Positions 9,601-20,301 of a stretch of DNA of 64,000 nucleotides are shown one piece after another (position 1 is the stretch's first letter; every line of letters starts with the position of its first letter). The notes beneath the pieces are model-generated. The model saw nothing but the letters and a program-made list of their open reading frames with translations, searched no databases and was not told the DNA's origin. The translations under genes and the position numbers were made by a program. This stretch comes from Rhodococcus wratislaviensis (GTDB taxonomy: Bacteria; Actinomycetota; Actinomycetes; Mycobacteriales; Mycobacteriaceae), in NCBI RefSeq assembly GCF_900455735.1, contig NZ_UAUI01000001.1, positions 434,001 through 498,000 of the forward strand. Reading direction: 5' to 3'.

Positions 9601-10647
9601 GTGAAAGCACTTGTGTTCCAGGGCCCCGGCTCGATGTCGTGGACCGATGTACCCGACGCACACCTGGTCGACCCCACCGATGTAGTAGTGCGTGTCAATA
9701 CGACGACGATCTGCGGGACCGATCTGCACATCCTCAAAGGTGATGTGCCCGCTGTTACCGCCGGTCGCGTGCTCGGGCACGAGGCAGTCGGCGTCATCAC
9801 CGAAGTCGGGTCGGCCGTTACGTCACTCGCAGTGGGAGATCGGGTGCTTGTGCCGGCGATAACCTCCTGCGGCAAGTGCGGGCCTTGCAAATGCGCCATG
9901 CCCTCCCATTGCGCCTCCGTCGGTGGCATCGGGTGGATCTTCGGACACCTGATCGACGGTACGCAGGCAGAGTACGTGCGCGTGCCCTTCGCCGAGACGA
10001 GCGTGCACGTGTTGCCCGAGGCCGTCACGAACGAGCAGGCAATCTTCCTTGCCGACATTCTGCCCACCGGTTTCGAGATCGGGGTGCAGTACGCTCGAGT
10101 GCAACCTGGCGACACCGTCGTGGTAGTGGGTGCGGGCCCGGTCGGGCTGGCGTCGATGCGCACGGCAGGGCTCTACGGCGCCGCGACCGTCATTGCTGTC
10201 GATCTTTCCGAAGCTCGGCTCCAGCGTTCACTCGGCTTCGGTGCGGACGAGACCATCAACAGTGGCACGGTGGACGTCCGGGCCCGCGTCCTCGAACTCA
10301 CTCACGGTCTAGGCGCGAACGTGGTGATCGAGGCAGTCGGAATCCCGGAAACCTTCGAATTGTGCACTGCCCTGGTACGTCCCGGAGGGAACATCGCCAA
10401 CGTCGGTGTGCACGGCAAACCTGTCGATCTACACCTCGAAGATCTGTGGATCAACAACATCACGATCACCACCGGACTTGTCAACGGCACCACCATTCCT
10501 ACCCTCCTGGATCTGGTGGCCCACGAGAAGATCGACGTCGGGACGTTCAGCACTCACTCGTTCGGGCTCGAGCAAATGATGGACGCGTACGACGTCTTTG
10601 CACATGCAGACACCCACGACGCACTCAAAGTCACCATCAGCCGGTGA
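9601..10647 (+). CDS. zinc-dependent alcohol dehydrogenase, 2-propanol type
   Basis: A 348-residue medium-chain dehydrogenase. It shows the catalytic zinc Cys region (TTICGTDLH), HEAVG, the four-cysteine structural zinc lobe (CGKCGPCKCAMPSHC) and a Rossmann motif (VVGAGPVGLASM). In this operon it probably oxidises the secondary alcohol made by the monooxygenase (2-propanol to acetone). GTG 9601 starts the conserved N-terminus (VKALVFQGPG); the open frame upstream reads through the hairpin and is not protein-like. Confidence 0.9.
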   Translation: MKALVFQGPGSMSWTDVPDAHLVDPTDVVVRVNTTTICGTDLHILKGDVPAVTAGRVLGHEAVGVITEVGSAVTSLAVGDRVLVPAITSCGKCGPCKCAMPSHCASVGGIGWIFGHLIDGTQAEYVRVPFAETSVHVLPEAVTNEQAIFLADILPTGFEIGVQYARVQPGDTVVVVGAGPVGLASMRTAGLYGAATVIAVDLSEARLQRSLGFGADETINSGTVDVRARVLELTHGLGANVVIEAVGIPETFELCTALVRPGGNIANVGVHGKPVDLHLEDLWINNITITTGLVNGTTIPTLLDLVAHEKIDVGTFSTHSFGLEQMMDAYDVFAHADTHDALKVTISR

Positions 10648-10711
10648 ATTACGCAGCTGCGGCGAGCCGTGGCCCGATTTTTACCCATCGATTGAAACCG
10701 GAGCATCCAAC

Positions 10712-11758
10712 ATGTATGAGAAGAACGGCGAGAAGTATTTCATCGTGGACGGCCACGTACACGTCTGGGACGCCCGCGAGTCGAACCAGAAGAACGTGCA
10801 CGGCAAGCAGTTCATCGATTGCTTCTACGACTATCACAAGAATCTCAGCCCCGAAGAGGTCGTGTGGGACTACGACACCTACACGTACTACGGCAGCGAA
10901 CGCTTCGAGCGTGACATCTTCGTGGAGGGATACGTCGATCACGCGATCTTCCAAGCAACCTTGCTCAGCGACTTCTACCACAACGGATTCGGGCGAACCG
11001 ACGAAGCACTCGCCCTGGTCGCCAAGCACCCCGGCAAACTGACCTACAACCACGCCTACGATCCCCGCCACGAGGAGGCCGGGCTCGAACAGCTCCGCAA
11101 GGATGCCGACCGGATGAACCTGCAGGGCGTCAAGCTCTACACCGCCGAATGGCACGGCGACTCCCGCGGTTACAAACTCGACGACAAGTGGTCGCGGCGC
11201 TACCTCGAGGAGTGCATCACGCTGGGGATCAAGAACATTCACGTCCACAAGGGTCCGACGATCCGCCCCCTCGACCGCGACGCCTTCGACGTCTCCGACG
11301 TCGACAAGGTCGCCACCGACTACCTGGACCTGCGATTCGTCGTCGAGCACGTGGGGTTGCCGCGGCTCGAGGACTTCTGCTGGATCGCCACCCAGGAGTC
11401 GAACGTGTACGGCGGCCTGGCGGTGGCCCTGCCGTTCATCCACACCCGGCCCCGCTACTTCGCCCAGATCATCGGCGAGCTGCTCTACTGGATCGGAGAG
11501 GACAAGATCCTGTTCGGCAGCGACTACGCGCTGTGGACCCCGAAGTGGCTGATCGAGAAGTTCGTCGACTTCCAGATCCCCGAGGACATGCAGACCGAGT
11601 ACGCCCCCATCACCGCCCCGCAGAAGCAGAAGATCCTCGGCCTCAACGCGGCGGCGCTGTACGACATCGACGTTCCCGCGGACCTCCGACTGGCCGAGCC
11701 GGCCGGGCAGGAAGGTGTGGAGGTCGCTGCCGGGGCGCGGGAAACCGTGTCGTCATGA
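10712..11758 (+). CDS. amidohydrolase-family metal hydrolase of prm operons
   Basis: A 348-residue TIM-barrel amidohydrolase (amidohydrolase 2 / decarboxylase-like). The metal-binding HVHVWD motif is near residue 16, a further His is in the IHVHKG segment, and a late aspartate is in LFGSDYALW. A gene of this type accompanies propane/acetone monooxygenases in rhodococci and mycobacteria, and its substrate is not established to my knowledge. ATG 10712 begins the conserved region. The stop overlaps the next ATG (ATGA at 11755). Confidence 0.85.
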   Translation: MYEKNGEKYFIVDGHVHVWDARESNQKNVHGKQFIDCFYDYHKNLSPEEVVWDYDTYTYYGSERFERDIFVEGYVDHAIFQATLLSDFYHNGFGRTDEALALVAKHPGKLTYNHAYDPRHEEAGLEQLRKDADRMNLQGVKLYTAEWHGDSRGYKLDDKWSRRYLEECITLGIKNIHVHKGPTIRPLDRDAFDVSDVDKVATDYLDLRFVVEHVGLPRLEDFCWIATQESNVYGGLAVALPFIHTRPRYFAQIIGELLYWIGEDKILFGSDYALWTPKWLIEKFVDFQIPEDMQTEYAPITAPQKQKILGLNAAALYDIDVPADLRLAEPAGQEGVEVAAGARETVSS

Positions 11759-12498
11759 CCGCCGCCGTTGTCTGCACCGACCAGGACGTCCTGATGGCCC
11801 TGTCGACGGTCACCGACCCGGAACTGGACGAGCCGATCACCGATCTCGGCTTCGTCCGGTCGGTCACCCTCGACGACGGCGGGGTGACCGTGCACCTGCG
11901 GCTGCCCACCGCGTTCTGCTCGCCGAACTTCGCCTACCTCATGGCCTCCGACGCCCTCGACGCCCTGCGCCTGGTCGAGGACATCGGCGAGGTGCGGGTG
12001 CTGCTCGACGACCATCACGACAGCGACAAGATCAACGCCGGCCTCGCGGCCGACGCCGGATACGTCGGGACGTTCGGCGCCGAGGCGGAGGACAGTCTGC
12101 ACGAATTGCGCCGAACGTTCCGGTCCAAGGCGCACGCCGCGGCGATGGAGCGGTGCGTCGAGGCGCATCTGAAGACTACCGATGTGGGTGTGAACGAGAT
12201 CTACCGACTCACCCTCAGCGACCTCGCTCCCGGACGGGCCAAGGCCGCGCTGCTGCGTCGCCGGATCGGCATCGGGTTGAGCATCTGCCCGGCCAGCCGG
12301 GTGTTCGTCGACGACGACGGCAAGCGCATCCCCCCGGAGTCGGTGCCGATGCGGCTGCGCTTCGCCAAGTCGGTGCGAATCTCGATGGAAGGCAACGCCC
12401 ACTTCTGCCGGGGCCTGCTCGCCACCCGTTACGCCGAGAGCGAATCCGTCGGCGCCACAACGCGAATCACCAACCTCAGAACCAGGAGTCCGCGATGA
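11755..12498 (+). CDS. DUF59/MIP18-type iron-sulfur assembly-like protein
   Basis: A 247-residue protein. The N-terminal ~95 residues match the DUF59 pattern (DPELDEPITDLGFVRSV... with a cysteine in PTAFCSPNF), a family linked to Fe-S cluster assembly. The C-terminal ~150 residues are a longer extension with cysteines (SICPAS, HFCRGLL) that I do not recognise. It overlaps both neighbours by ATGA, so it belongs tightly to the operon. A role in maturing PrmB's 2Fe-2S cluster or the PrmA diiron site is inferred. Confidence 0.8.
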   Translation: MTAAVVCTDQDVLMALSTVTDPELDEPITDLGFVRSVTLDDGGVTVHLRLPTAFCSPNFAYLMASDALDALRLVEDIGEVRVLLDDHHDSDKINAGLAADAGYVGTFGAEAEDSLHELRRTFRSKAHAAAMERCVEAHLKTTDVGVNEIYRLTLSDLAPGRAKAALLRRRIGIGLSICPASRVFVDDDGKRIPPESVPMRLRFAKSVRISMEGNAHFCRGLLATRYAESESVGATTRITNLRTRSPR

Positions 12499-13520
12499 AG
12501 GCCGTGCAAGTGGTGGGATACCACACCAAGCTGCAGCTCACCGACATTCCCGAACCCACCATCGAGGGCCCCCTCGATGTCATCGTGCGCATCGGCGGCG
12601 CGGGCGTGTGCCGCACCGACCTGCACATCCTCGAAGGACAGTGGGAGGCGAAGTCCGGTGTCGCGCTGCCGTACACGATCGGCCACGAAAACGCCGGCTG
12701 GGTCCACGCCGTGGGCGACGCCGTCACCAACGTGACGGTCGGCGACAAGGTGATCCTGCACCCGCTCATCACGTGCGGACTGTGCCGGGCGTGCCGTTTC
12801 GGTGACGACGTCCACTGCCAGAACAGCACGTTCCCCGGCATCGACGTCAACGGCGGGTACGCCGAATATCTGCGCACCACCGCCCGCAGCGTGGTCCGGA
12901 TCGACGACTCGCTCGAACCGGCCGACGTCGCCGCCCTCGCCGACGCAGGTCTGACGGCCTACCACGCCGTTGCCAAGGCCGCGAAGACGACTCGGCCCGG
13001 AGACGTGTGCGTGGTGATCGGGGCCGGTGGACTCGGCCACATCGGCATCCAGGTCCTCAAGGCGATCTCCGGCGTCACCGTGGTCGTGCTCGACCGCAAC
13101 CCCGCGGCCGTCGAACTCGCCGTGAAGATCGGCGCCGACCACGGCATCGTCGCCGACGGCACCCACATCCAGCAGGTGCTCGACCTGACCGGCGGTCACG
13201 GCGCCGAAGCCGTCGTCGACTTCGTCGGCGAGGGCGGCGCGACCCGGGAAGGGATCGCGATGCTGCGCCGCGCCGGGAATTACTACGTCGTCGGGTACGG
13301 CGAGAACATCGACGTCCCCACGATCGATGTGATCTCCACCGAGATCAACTTCATCGGAAATCTCGTCGGCTCCTACAACGACCTCCAGGAGCTGATGACC
13401 CTTGCCGCCCAGGGCAAGGTCACCCTGCACACCACCCGGTACCGGCTCGAGGACTTCCAGCAAGCACTCGACGATCTCGATGCCGGCCGGGTGCGCGGCC
13501 GCGCGATTCTCGTCCCGTAG
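12495..13520 (+). CDS. NAD-dependent zinc alcohol dehydrogenase (second of the operon)
   Basis: A 341-residue medium-chain dehydrogenase with catalytic zinc residues (GVCRTDLH, GHENAGWV), a structural zinc lobe (CGLCRACRFGDDVHC) and a Rossmann motif (IGAGGLGHIGIQ). ATG 12495 overlaps the DUF59 stop and has AGGAG 6 nt upstream. It is clearly different in sequence from the dehydrogenase at 9601, so the two may divide primary and secondary alcohols; which does which cannot be read from sequence. Confidence 0.9.
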   Translation: MKAVQVVGYHTKLQLTDIPEPTIEGPLDVIVRIGGAGVCRTDLHILEGQWEAKSGVALPYTIGHENAGWVHAVGDAVTNVTVGDKVILHPLITCGLCRACRFGDDVHCQNSTFPGIDVNGGYAEYLRTTARSVVRIDDSLEPADVAALADAGLTAYHAVAKAAKTTRPGDVCVVIGAGGLGHIGIQVLKAISGVTVVVLDRNPAAVELAVKIGADHGIVADGTHIQQVLDLTGGHGAEAVVDFVGEGGATREGIAMLRRAGNYYVVGYGENIDVPTIDVISTEINFIGNLVGSYNDLQELMTLAAQGKVTLHTTRYRLEDFQQALDDLDAGRVRGRAILVP

Positions 13521-15212
<1,692 letters not shown>

Positions 15213-15220
15213 AGCAAGCC

Positions 15221-15263
15221 AGTGGGTCACCGCCTCGACGGTCTTACGAGGCGGTGACCCACT
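15221..15263 (+). terminator. 17-bp perfect stem-loop ending the prm operon
   Basis: 15221-15237 (AGTGGGTCACCGCCTCG) pairs perfectly with 15247-15263 around a 9-nt loop, 8 nt after the groEL stop. No clear U-run follows, as is usual in high-GC actinobacterial terminators. Confidence 0.8.
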
Positions 15264-15310
15264 CCCCCGTTCCGGCGGTGAGGAATCCGTCCGAAAGAAA
15301 GTGAGTCATT

Positions 15311-15637
15311 GTGATTTTCATCGTGGTGAAGTTCAAGGTTCTCGACAAGTACCGGAACGACTGGTTGCTCGTCACCCAGGAGTTCACCGACGCGACCCGA
15401 TCCGAACCGGGCAACCTCTGGTTCGAATGGCACCGCAGCGCAGACGATCCCGCCGAATTCGTGCTGATCGAGGCGTTCCGGGACGGACAGGCCGGCTCGG
15501 ACCACGTCGCCGCCGATCACTTCCGGAAGGGTTTGGACGCGATGCGCCCGGCGCTGAGTGAGACACCGCGAATCATCCATACCGACCTACCCGGCACCGA
15601 CTGGTCCCGCATGGGCGAACTGGAGATCAGCCGGTAA
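15311..15637 (+). CDS. antibiotic-biosynthesis-monooxygenase (ABM) fold protein
   Basis: A 108-residue ferredoxin-like dimeric alpha/beta barrel protein (ABM/putative quinol monooxygenase pattern: IVVKFKVLDKYRNDW... FEWHRSADDPAEFVLIEAFRD). The GTG at 15311 is the likely start; an ATG start is absent. It sits between the prm terminator and the second regulator, so it may be read from its own promoter. Family members oxidise small aromatics or only bind ligands, and its substrate is unknown. Confidence 0.8.
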   Translation: MIFIVVKFKVLDKYRNDWLLVTQEFTDATRSEPGNLWFEWHRSADDPAEFVLIEAFRDGQAGSDHVAADHFRKGLDAMRPALSETPRIIHTDLPGTDWSRMGELEISR

Positions 15638-15688
15638 CCCGGTCCGGTGCACAACCTGACGAAATACATCACTGTGGAAGGACAAGGC

Positions 15689-15763
15689 ATGACCGTGGTC
15701 AGGACCAGCCCCGCGGCACCGTTCGACCCCACCGAACTTCTCGATTCGGGGCGCGCGATATGA
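15689..15763 (+). CDS. possible 24-residue leader ORF
   Basis: An ATG at 15689, preceded by GGAAGGACAAGG, opens a 24-codon frame whose TGA overlaps the ATG of the next gene (ATGA at 15760). The good ribosome site and coupling overlap argue for translation. It could be a leader peptide, or the surviving start of a lost gene. No homology is recognised. Confidence 0.4.
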   Translation: MTVVRTSPAAPFDPTELLDSGRAI

Positions 15764-16080
15764 CGCCCACGAAACCACATGTCCGGTCGAAGCGGGACGA
15801 CGACATCGTCGTGGAGTTCGGAAACCGGTGGGCGTTGTTCGGCGGCGGCAGCGCCGAAGACATCTTCGTCACGTTCGGGTGGACCGAGGCACAGTACTTC
15901 GAACGCCTGCAGGTCTTGGCAGGGCGCCGTTTCCCGCCCCTCGACGACGCCCTCCGGCAGCGTCTTCTCGCCGTGTGCGCCGCGCGGCTGCAGCGAGTTG
16001 ATCATCCCCCTTCCCGAGCGGCGAAAGGCCACGTCGATAACCGCGAATCCCGGCCGACGAAACGGCCGTCCCCGCACTGA
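15760..16080 (+). CDS. small DUF3263-like putative helix-turn-helix protein
   Basis: 106 residues. The core (VVEFGNRWALFGGGSAEDIF, then VTFGWTEAQYFERL) resembles the small actinobacterial DUF3263 family, which looks like a helix-turn-helix. It matches another protein in this window at 40104-40523 in the same core. The C-terminal 25 residues are basic and probably disordered. It directly precedes the operator array of the second AcoR-like regulator. A DNA-binding role is inferred. Confidence 0.6.
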   Translation: MTPTKPHVRSKRDDDIVVEFGNRWALFGGGSAEDIFVTFGWTEAQYFERLQVLAGRRFPPLDDALRQRLLAVCAARLQRVDHPPSRAAKGHVDNRESRPTKRPSPH

Positions 16081-16093
16081 CGTCGACCACCCC

Positions 16094-16137
16094 GTCTCAT
16101 ATTGAGACCCGTCTCACAACGAGACGACGTAGTCTCA
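16094..16137. promoter_or_regulatory. array of three prm-type operator sites before the second regulator
   Basis: GTCTCATATTGAGAC (16094-16108, perfect), GTCTCACAACGAGAC (16111-16125, one mismatch) and a third GTCTCA half-site (16132-16137). The first two start 17 bp apart. They match the palindrome before prmA and lie directly upstream of the regulator start, suggesting autoregulation or cross-regulation. Confidence 0.7.
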
Positions 16138-16175
16138 ACTACGTGAGCGGTGGAGAATCGGGGCGTAAACACAGC

Positions 16176-17924
16176 ATGACCAGCAAGGATCTACAGCGGG
16201 CGCGAGAGCTGTTCCTCGCCGACGACGACCTCGACAGTTCCGTTCGCCAGCCCATCTCGTACTCGTGGCAGCGATCGAAGTCGCTCAAGGTGCGCCCGGA
16301 TCAGCTCGACCTCCCGTTCGTGCGAGAGCCGAACCTGGACTGCCCTCTCGTTGCGGCCGCCGAACCCGTCTTGCGGCAGCTCGCGGACGGACTGGTCGAC
16401 GAACCGGTGAGCGTCATCCTGACCTCGGCCGACGGAGTGATCTTGACCAGGATCACCGCCAGCCGAAGACTCAATCACACACTCGACGACGTCCAACTGA
16501 TACCCGGTTACAGCTACTCGGAAGAATTCGCCGGCACCAATGGCATCGGCACCACACTCGAAACCCGTCAGCCCACCCTGGTGACCGGCGCCGAGCATTA
16601 CGCCGATTGTCTCGGGCAACTGGCTTGCGCCGGTGTCCCGATCACCCACCCGATGTCCGGCGCCCTCGTCGGTGCACTCGACCTCACCGGCTGGGTCGAG
16701 GACGGGGGCCCACTACTGGCCACCCTCGCCAAATCCGCCACGGCTCAGATCGAAGGCCGCCTGCTGGCACAGGCCAGTGCAGACCAGACCGCGTTACTCA
16801 ACGCCTATCTGAAGGCCTGTCGGCGGTCACCCCGAACAGGAGTGTTGGCGCTCGGAGACGATGTCGTGCTCGTCAACCGAAAACTACGCGTGGCGCTGGA
16901 TGCCCAGGATCAGGGCGCTTTGCTGGAACACGCCGTCGATCTGAGCGGCGCGCCCGCCACCCAACGACACATCGTCGCCCTGCCCAGTGGGCAGACGGCC
17001 CGGCTGTCATCGGTTGAGGACTTCGGGCCCGGGGCCCGGAGGCAGATGGCCTTGTTCTACGTACATCTGCTCGAGATCCCCACCTCGGGATCCCCTGCTC
17101 TCGAGAGCATCCGCGTCTTGCCCGGAATCACCGGCAGCAGCGCGTCCTGGCGCCGTAGTTGCCAGCAAATCGCCCGCTGCGCGCGCGAGCAACAGTGGGT
17201 CACCGTCTCCGGCGAAGCCGGAAGCGGCCGCGGATCAGCCCTCAAAGCTGCTGCCATCGAACATATTCCCATCCGCACACGGATCTTCACGGTGGCCGAA
17301 CTCGCAGGCGACAGCGCCGGTCTGCCGGCACTCGAACAGGAACTCGGACAAGACCGATTCAGCGTCATCCTGCGCGACATCGACCTCCTCGGCGAGTCAC
17401 AGCTGCGGATAGTCGCCGACCTCGTTCAAGGACGCGAACACGCAGGATGGATCGGCGCGACCATCGGCGGAACCGATCACAACACCGACCTCGACAACCT
17501 GGTCCTTCCCCACTTCAGTCATACCGTCACCATGCCCGCGCTGCGTCATCGCATCGACGATCTTCACAGTTTGGTACCGCATCTGCTGAGGCAGCTCGGT
17601 CGCGGCGCGGACCTGTCGCTCTCGCCTGCGGCGATGCGCCAACTCTGCAAGTACAGCTGGCCCGGAAACGTCACCGAGCTCCGGCAGGTTCTGCACGAGG
17701 TGGTCCAGCGTCAGCGCTCCGGTGTCGTCGAGGTCGAGCAGCTACCCCCGATGTGCCGCGCTCTGAGCCGACACACACTCACACAGATCGAAGCCCTCGA
17801 ACGCGACGCCATCGTGCGCAGCCTCGAAGAGAACCACGGCAACAAGCGGGCCGCAGCAACAGCTCTCGGCATCTCACGGGCCACCATCTACCGCAAGATC
17901 AAGGAATTCGGCATCGACATCTGA
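16176..17924 (+). CDS. second AcoR/MimR-like transcriptional regulator
   Basis: 582 residues from ATG 16176. The frame is open from GTG 16143, but that codon sits only 6 bp past the last operator half-site, so the later start is preferred. Domain order equals the regulator at 3229-5016: GAF-like sensor (PGYSYSEEFAGTNGIGTTLE), AAA remnant (SGEAGSGRGSALKAAA, a Walker A lacking the usual GK[S/T]), and a Fis-type HTH (KRAAATALGISRATIYRKI). GAFTGA is absent. It is clearly a paralog of the first regulator. The altered Walker A suggests it does not hydrolyse ATP, perhaps acting as a partner or antagonist. Confidence 0.85.
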   Translation: MTSKDLQRARELFLADDDLDSSVRQPISYSWQRSKSLKVRPDQLDLPFVREPNLDCPLVAAAEPVLRQLADGLVDEPVSVILTSADGVILTRITASRRLNHTLDDVQLIPGYSYSEEFAGTNGIGTTLETRQPTLVTGAEHYADCLGQLACAGVPITHPMSGALVGALDLTGWVEDGGPLLATLAKSATAQIEGRLLAQASADQTALLNAYLKACRRSPRTGVLALGDDVVLVNRKLRVALDAQDQGALLEHAVDLSGAPATQRHIVALPSGQTARLSSVEDFGPGARRQMALFYVHLLEIPTSGSPALESIRVLPGITGSSASWRRSCQQIARCAREQQWVTVSGEAGSGRGSALKAAAIEHIPIRTRIFTVAELAGDSAGLPALEQELGQDRFSVILRDIDLLGESQLRIVADLVQGREHAGWIGATIGGTDHNTDLDNLVLPHFSHTVTMPALRHRIDDLHSLVPHLLRQLGRGADLSLSPAAMRQLCKYSWPGNVTELRQVLHEVVQRQRSGVVEVEQLPPMCRALSRHTLTQIEALERDAIVRSLEENHGNKRAAATALGISRATIYRKIKEFGIDI

Positions 17925-18082
17925 AGTCGTCCGCCCCCCAGTGTCAGGAAATGAGACGGCCGCCACACCCAGTCCGGCGGATCATGAGGTCAGACAGAAG
18001 TTCCCACGCGGATCAGCAACTCGTTGACGGGCAACCATTTTCGAGTACGGGTACGCGACCGGGACCGACGTGAGGACGACCC

Positions 18083-18328
18083 ATGAATACGAACCCATCT
18101 GCCGCGGATACCCACTCGGCATTCCCCGGCAGCACCACCTCCCGGGTGTGGTTGGTCGCCGCGCTGGCGCACACTTGCGAACCTGCCGACCGCCCCGCGG
18201 TACGTGACGATCTGATGCGGACCTGGGTTCCGGAGCCGGGCAGCGGGTACCGCACCCACGACGGCCGTCGCCGGGCCACCTGGGCGCAATTGCACTCCCG
18301 GTTCGATCTCGTCGAGGTGACCCCATGA
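18083..18328 (+). CDS. hypothetical 81-residue protein
   Basis: A small protein with no recognised family, rich in Arg and Trp toward the C-terminus. GAGGA lies 6 nt before the ATG, and the stop overlaps the next start (ATGA at 18325), so it is probably a real gene in a two-gene operon. A split pair of regulator half-sites (GTGTCA and TGAGAC, 5 nt apart) lies at 17941-17957 upstream; the spacing differs from the true operators. Confidence 0.55.
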   Translation: MNTNPSAADTHSAFPGSTTSRVWLVAALAHTCEPADRPAVRDDLMRTWVPEPGSGYRTHDGRRRATWAQLHSRFDLVEVTP

Positions 18329-18729
18329 CCACGTCCTGCGCGATCCGGCCCGCGCCGGGCCGCCACCGCTCATCAGGGCTGGTACCGGCCCAGTCGACCA
18401 CCTTGGGTGATCGACTGGCCTGGGAAGACGCTGCCGAGGATGCGCGGCGCTTGTCCCCCGACGACCGGACCACGTGCCCGCTGCACCGACGGTGGATCCA
18501 CCACTGCGTCGCGTCGCCGACGCACGTCAACGCCGTCACGCGACACAGGTGGTGCCGCCAGTGCGCCGTCCCGCTCACCGTCACTGTCGACGAAATCGCA
18601 CAGACCGTCACAATGGTCTGCCCGTCCTGCGGAGACGGCGGCAGTCCCGCCACCACAAGGCTGGTGTCCGCGTGTTGCGCCAGCCTCGGCGAGGCGTCGA
18701 AACATCACACTTCGCGGACAGGCTCGTAG
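18325..18729 (+). CDS. hypothetical zinc-ribbon-like protein
   Basis: 134 residues with two CxxC pairs about 30 residues apart (CRQCAVPL and CPSCGDGG) and an upstream Cys/His cluster (CPLHRRWIHHC). This suggests a structural zinc site. It is coupled to the gene before it by ATGA. The last 25 bp overlap the end of the convergent ABM gene, so the C-terminus may be shorter in relatives. No function is assigned. Confidence 0.5.
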   Translation: MTTSCAIRPAPGRHRSSGLVPAQSTTLGDRLAWEDAAEDARRLSPDDRTTCPLHRRWIHHCVASPTHVNAVTRHRWCRQCAVPLTVTVDEIAQTVTMVCPSCGDGGSPATTRLVSACCASLGEASKHHTSRTGS

Positions 18730-19001
18730 TGCTCCACGAGCGGGAAGGGCTCGTAGAAGTGGTGCAGCAGCTCCTTCCATTGCTGGTACTCGCTCGACCG
18801 ACGAAAGCCTTCGGTGTGGTCTTCAAGTTCCTCCCACTCGACCAGCAGGAGATAGACGTTCGGTCGCTCGAGGCCGCGTGACAACCGCAGTCGCAGGAAT
18901 CCGGGCATCGACGAAATGATCGACTCGGCCTGCCGGAACGCAGATTCGAACTCCTCGACCCTCGCGGGTGCCACGGACAACAGTGCGTGTTCCACGATCA
19001 T
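18705..19001 (-). CDS. antibiotic-biosynthesis-monooxygenase (ABM) fold protein
   Basis: 98 residues with the ABM pattern (MIVEHALLSVAPARVEEFE, GFLRLRLSRG, VYLLVEWEELEDHTEGFR, then an aromatic WKELLHHFYEPFP). ATG 19001 starts the conserved fold; the open frame upstream is not family-like. It is a second, dissimilar ABM protein in this half of the window (compare 15311). The substrate is unknown. Confidence 0.75.
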   Translation of the reverse strand: MIVEHALLSVAPARVEEFESAFRQAESIISSMPGFLRLRLSRGLERPNVYLLLVEWEELEDHTEGFRRSSEYQQWKELLHHFYEPFPLVEHYEPVREV

Positions 19002-19077
19002 CAGCACAGTATGCGACGTGATCGCATCCAACGCGTGGCGCAGGTCGAGGGATGCGCGGTGACGTCGCACGACGGGA

Positions 19078-19356
19078 ATGCACCGCGGCGGATTCCGTCG
19101 CACAATCGAAAGGAGACGAACCACAACGGCCGGTCAGACCACCACCATCAGCGTCGGCGCCGACGGCAACCTCACCGGCCCCATCCGAAGCAACCGGGAA
19201 GACACGGTGGTGGCCGTGACCGCCGCGGGCGGGTTATGGGCGCTCGGATCGGGCGGCATCGTCCTCGTCCCGGCACTCGTACACGCGGTGTCGACCCGGA
19301 CCCGGAGGCGGCAATGGGCGTACGAATGGACTCGGCTCGACGCACCACCGCGATGA
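19078..19356 (+). pseudogene. fragment resembling the C-terminus of an Rv1733c-like membrane protein
   Basis: The frame holds one strong transmembrane stretch (VVAVTAAGGLWALGSGGIVL) followed by a basic tail ending RRRQWAYEWTRL. That is how the mycobacterial Rv1733c family ends (membrane helix, Arg cluster, W..EW). Family members are about 200 residues, so only the last third is present and the start is not obvious. A short functional membrane protein cannot be excluded. Confidence 0.4.
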
Positions 19357-19368
19357 CCCCGGCCCGTA

Positions 19369-20301
19369 CTACCCGGAGTCAGCCGACTTCGAGAACAGCT
19401 CGCGGTGTGCGGCGACGTACTGCTCGACCGACTGCGCGGGCTCGCCGGTCACGTCCTCGACGTCGGTGGTCAGCCGGTTGTAGCGATCGTCGCGGTGCAG
19501 TGCGGCGACCGTGAGGAGGTGTTGCACGGTGTGCGAGGAGATGCCGGGCACCGCGCCCATGATGTCCACGAACTTTCCGTAGGGCAGATCGGATCCCGTT
19601 ACCGGCCGACCCAAGCCACGGGTGTACTGCTCGGCGAGTCCGTCTATGTCCAGGACGGCGGGACCGGTCAGCTCGTAGACCTGCCCGACACGGCCTGCTG
19701 GATCCTGAAGAATGGCGGCGATGACACGGGCGACGTCGGTGGCGGCGACGGGCGACGTCCTGCCGGTACCGAACGGCAAAGCCAAAACACCGTGTTCGGC
19801 GACCGAACGGCTCGCCACGACGGTGAACAGCGGGTTGTCCAGGAAGACCGTGGGTCTGACATGGACGACGGGCAGACCGGACCAGTTCATGATGCGCTCG
19901 GCGAGCCAGTGCAGTCGTTGGTGCCGCGACTCCGCGGTGCTGGTCGACGTCATCTGCGACACCGTCATCTGCGACATGTTCACCAACGCCTCGAGGTCGC
20001 CCCGCTCGTCGGCAATCGCGCAGACGACAGCGGCGGCCTCCAAATAGTCCGCGGAGACGCTCATGTTGAAGAACACCCGCGTCACGCCCGCCAGCGCCGC
20101 AGCGACGTCTCCAGGTCGGGTCAGATCGCCAACGACGATGTCCGCTCCCAGCTCCCGTAAGGCATCGGCGCGGCCGTCGTCGCGATGAACCATCGCCCGC
20201 ACGGGCTCGCCACTGCGCAGCAGCAGCTCCGCGACCAGCCGGCTGATGCTGCTGTAACCGCCGCCCACACCGGTCATCAGGAACGGCGCCCGGTCACTCA
20301 T
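19369..20301 (-). CDS. NmrA-like NAD(P)-binding atypical short-chain dehydrogenase
   Basis: 310 residues. The N-terminus has a Rossmann-type glycine-rich loop (MTGVGGGYSSISRLVAELL) and the NmrA pattern of strand-helix repeats (VRAMVHRDDGRADALRELGADIVVGDL). Members reduce small substrates or sense NADP redox state. The ATG at 20301 is the natural start. No operon partner is evident. Confidence 0.8.
   Translation of the reverse strand: MSDRAPFLMTGVGGGYSSISRLVAELLLRSGEPVRAMVHRDDGRADALRELGADIVVGDLTRPGDVAAALAGVTRVFFNMSVSADYLEAAAVVCAIADERGDLEALVNMSQMTVSQMTSTSTAESRHQRLHWLAERIMNWSGLPVVHVRPTVFLDNPLFTVVASRSVAEHGVLALPFGTGRTSPVAATDVARVIAAILQDPAGRVGQVYELTGPAVLDIDGLAEQYTRGLGRPVTGSDLPYGKFVDIMGAVPGISSHTVQHLLTVAALHRDDRYNRLTTDVEDVTGEPAQSVEQYVAAHRELFSKSADSG

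Noticed and set aside
17941-17957. GTGTCA and TGAGAC half-sites downstream of the second regulator
   Set aside because: The spacing is 5 instead of 3 and one half is mismatched, so it is not counted as a prm operator.
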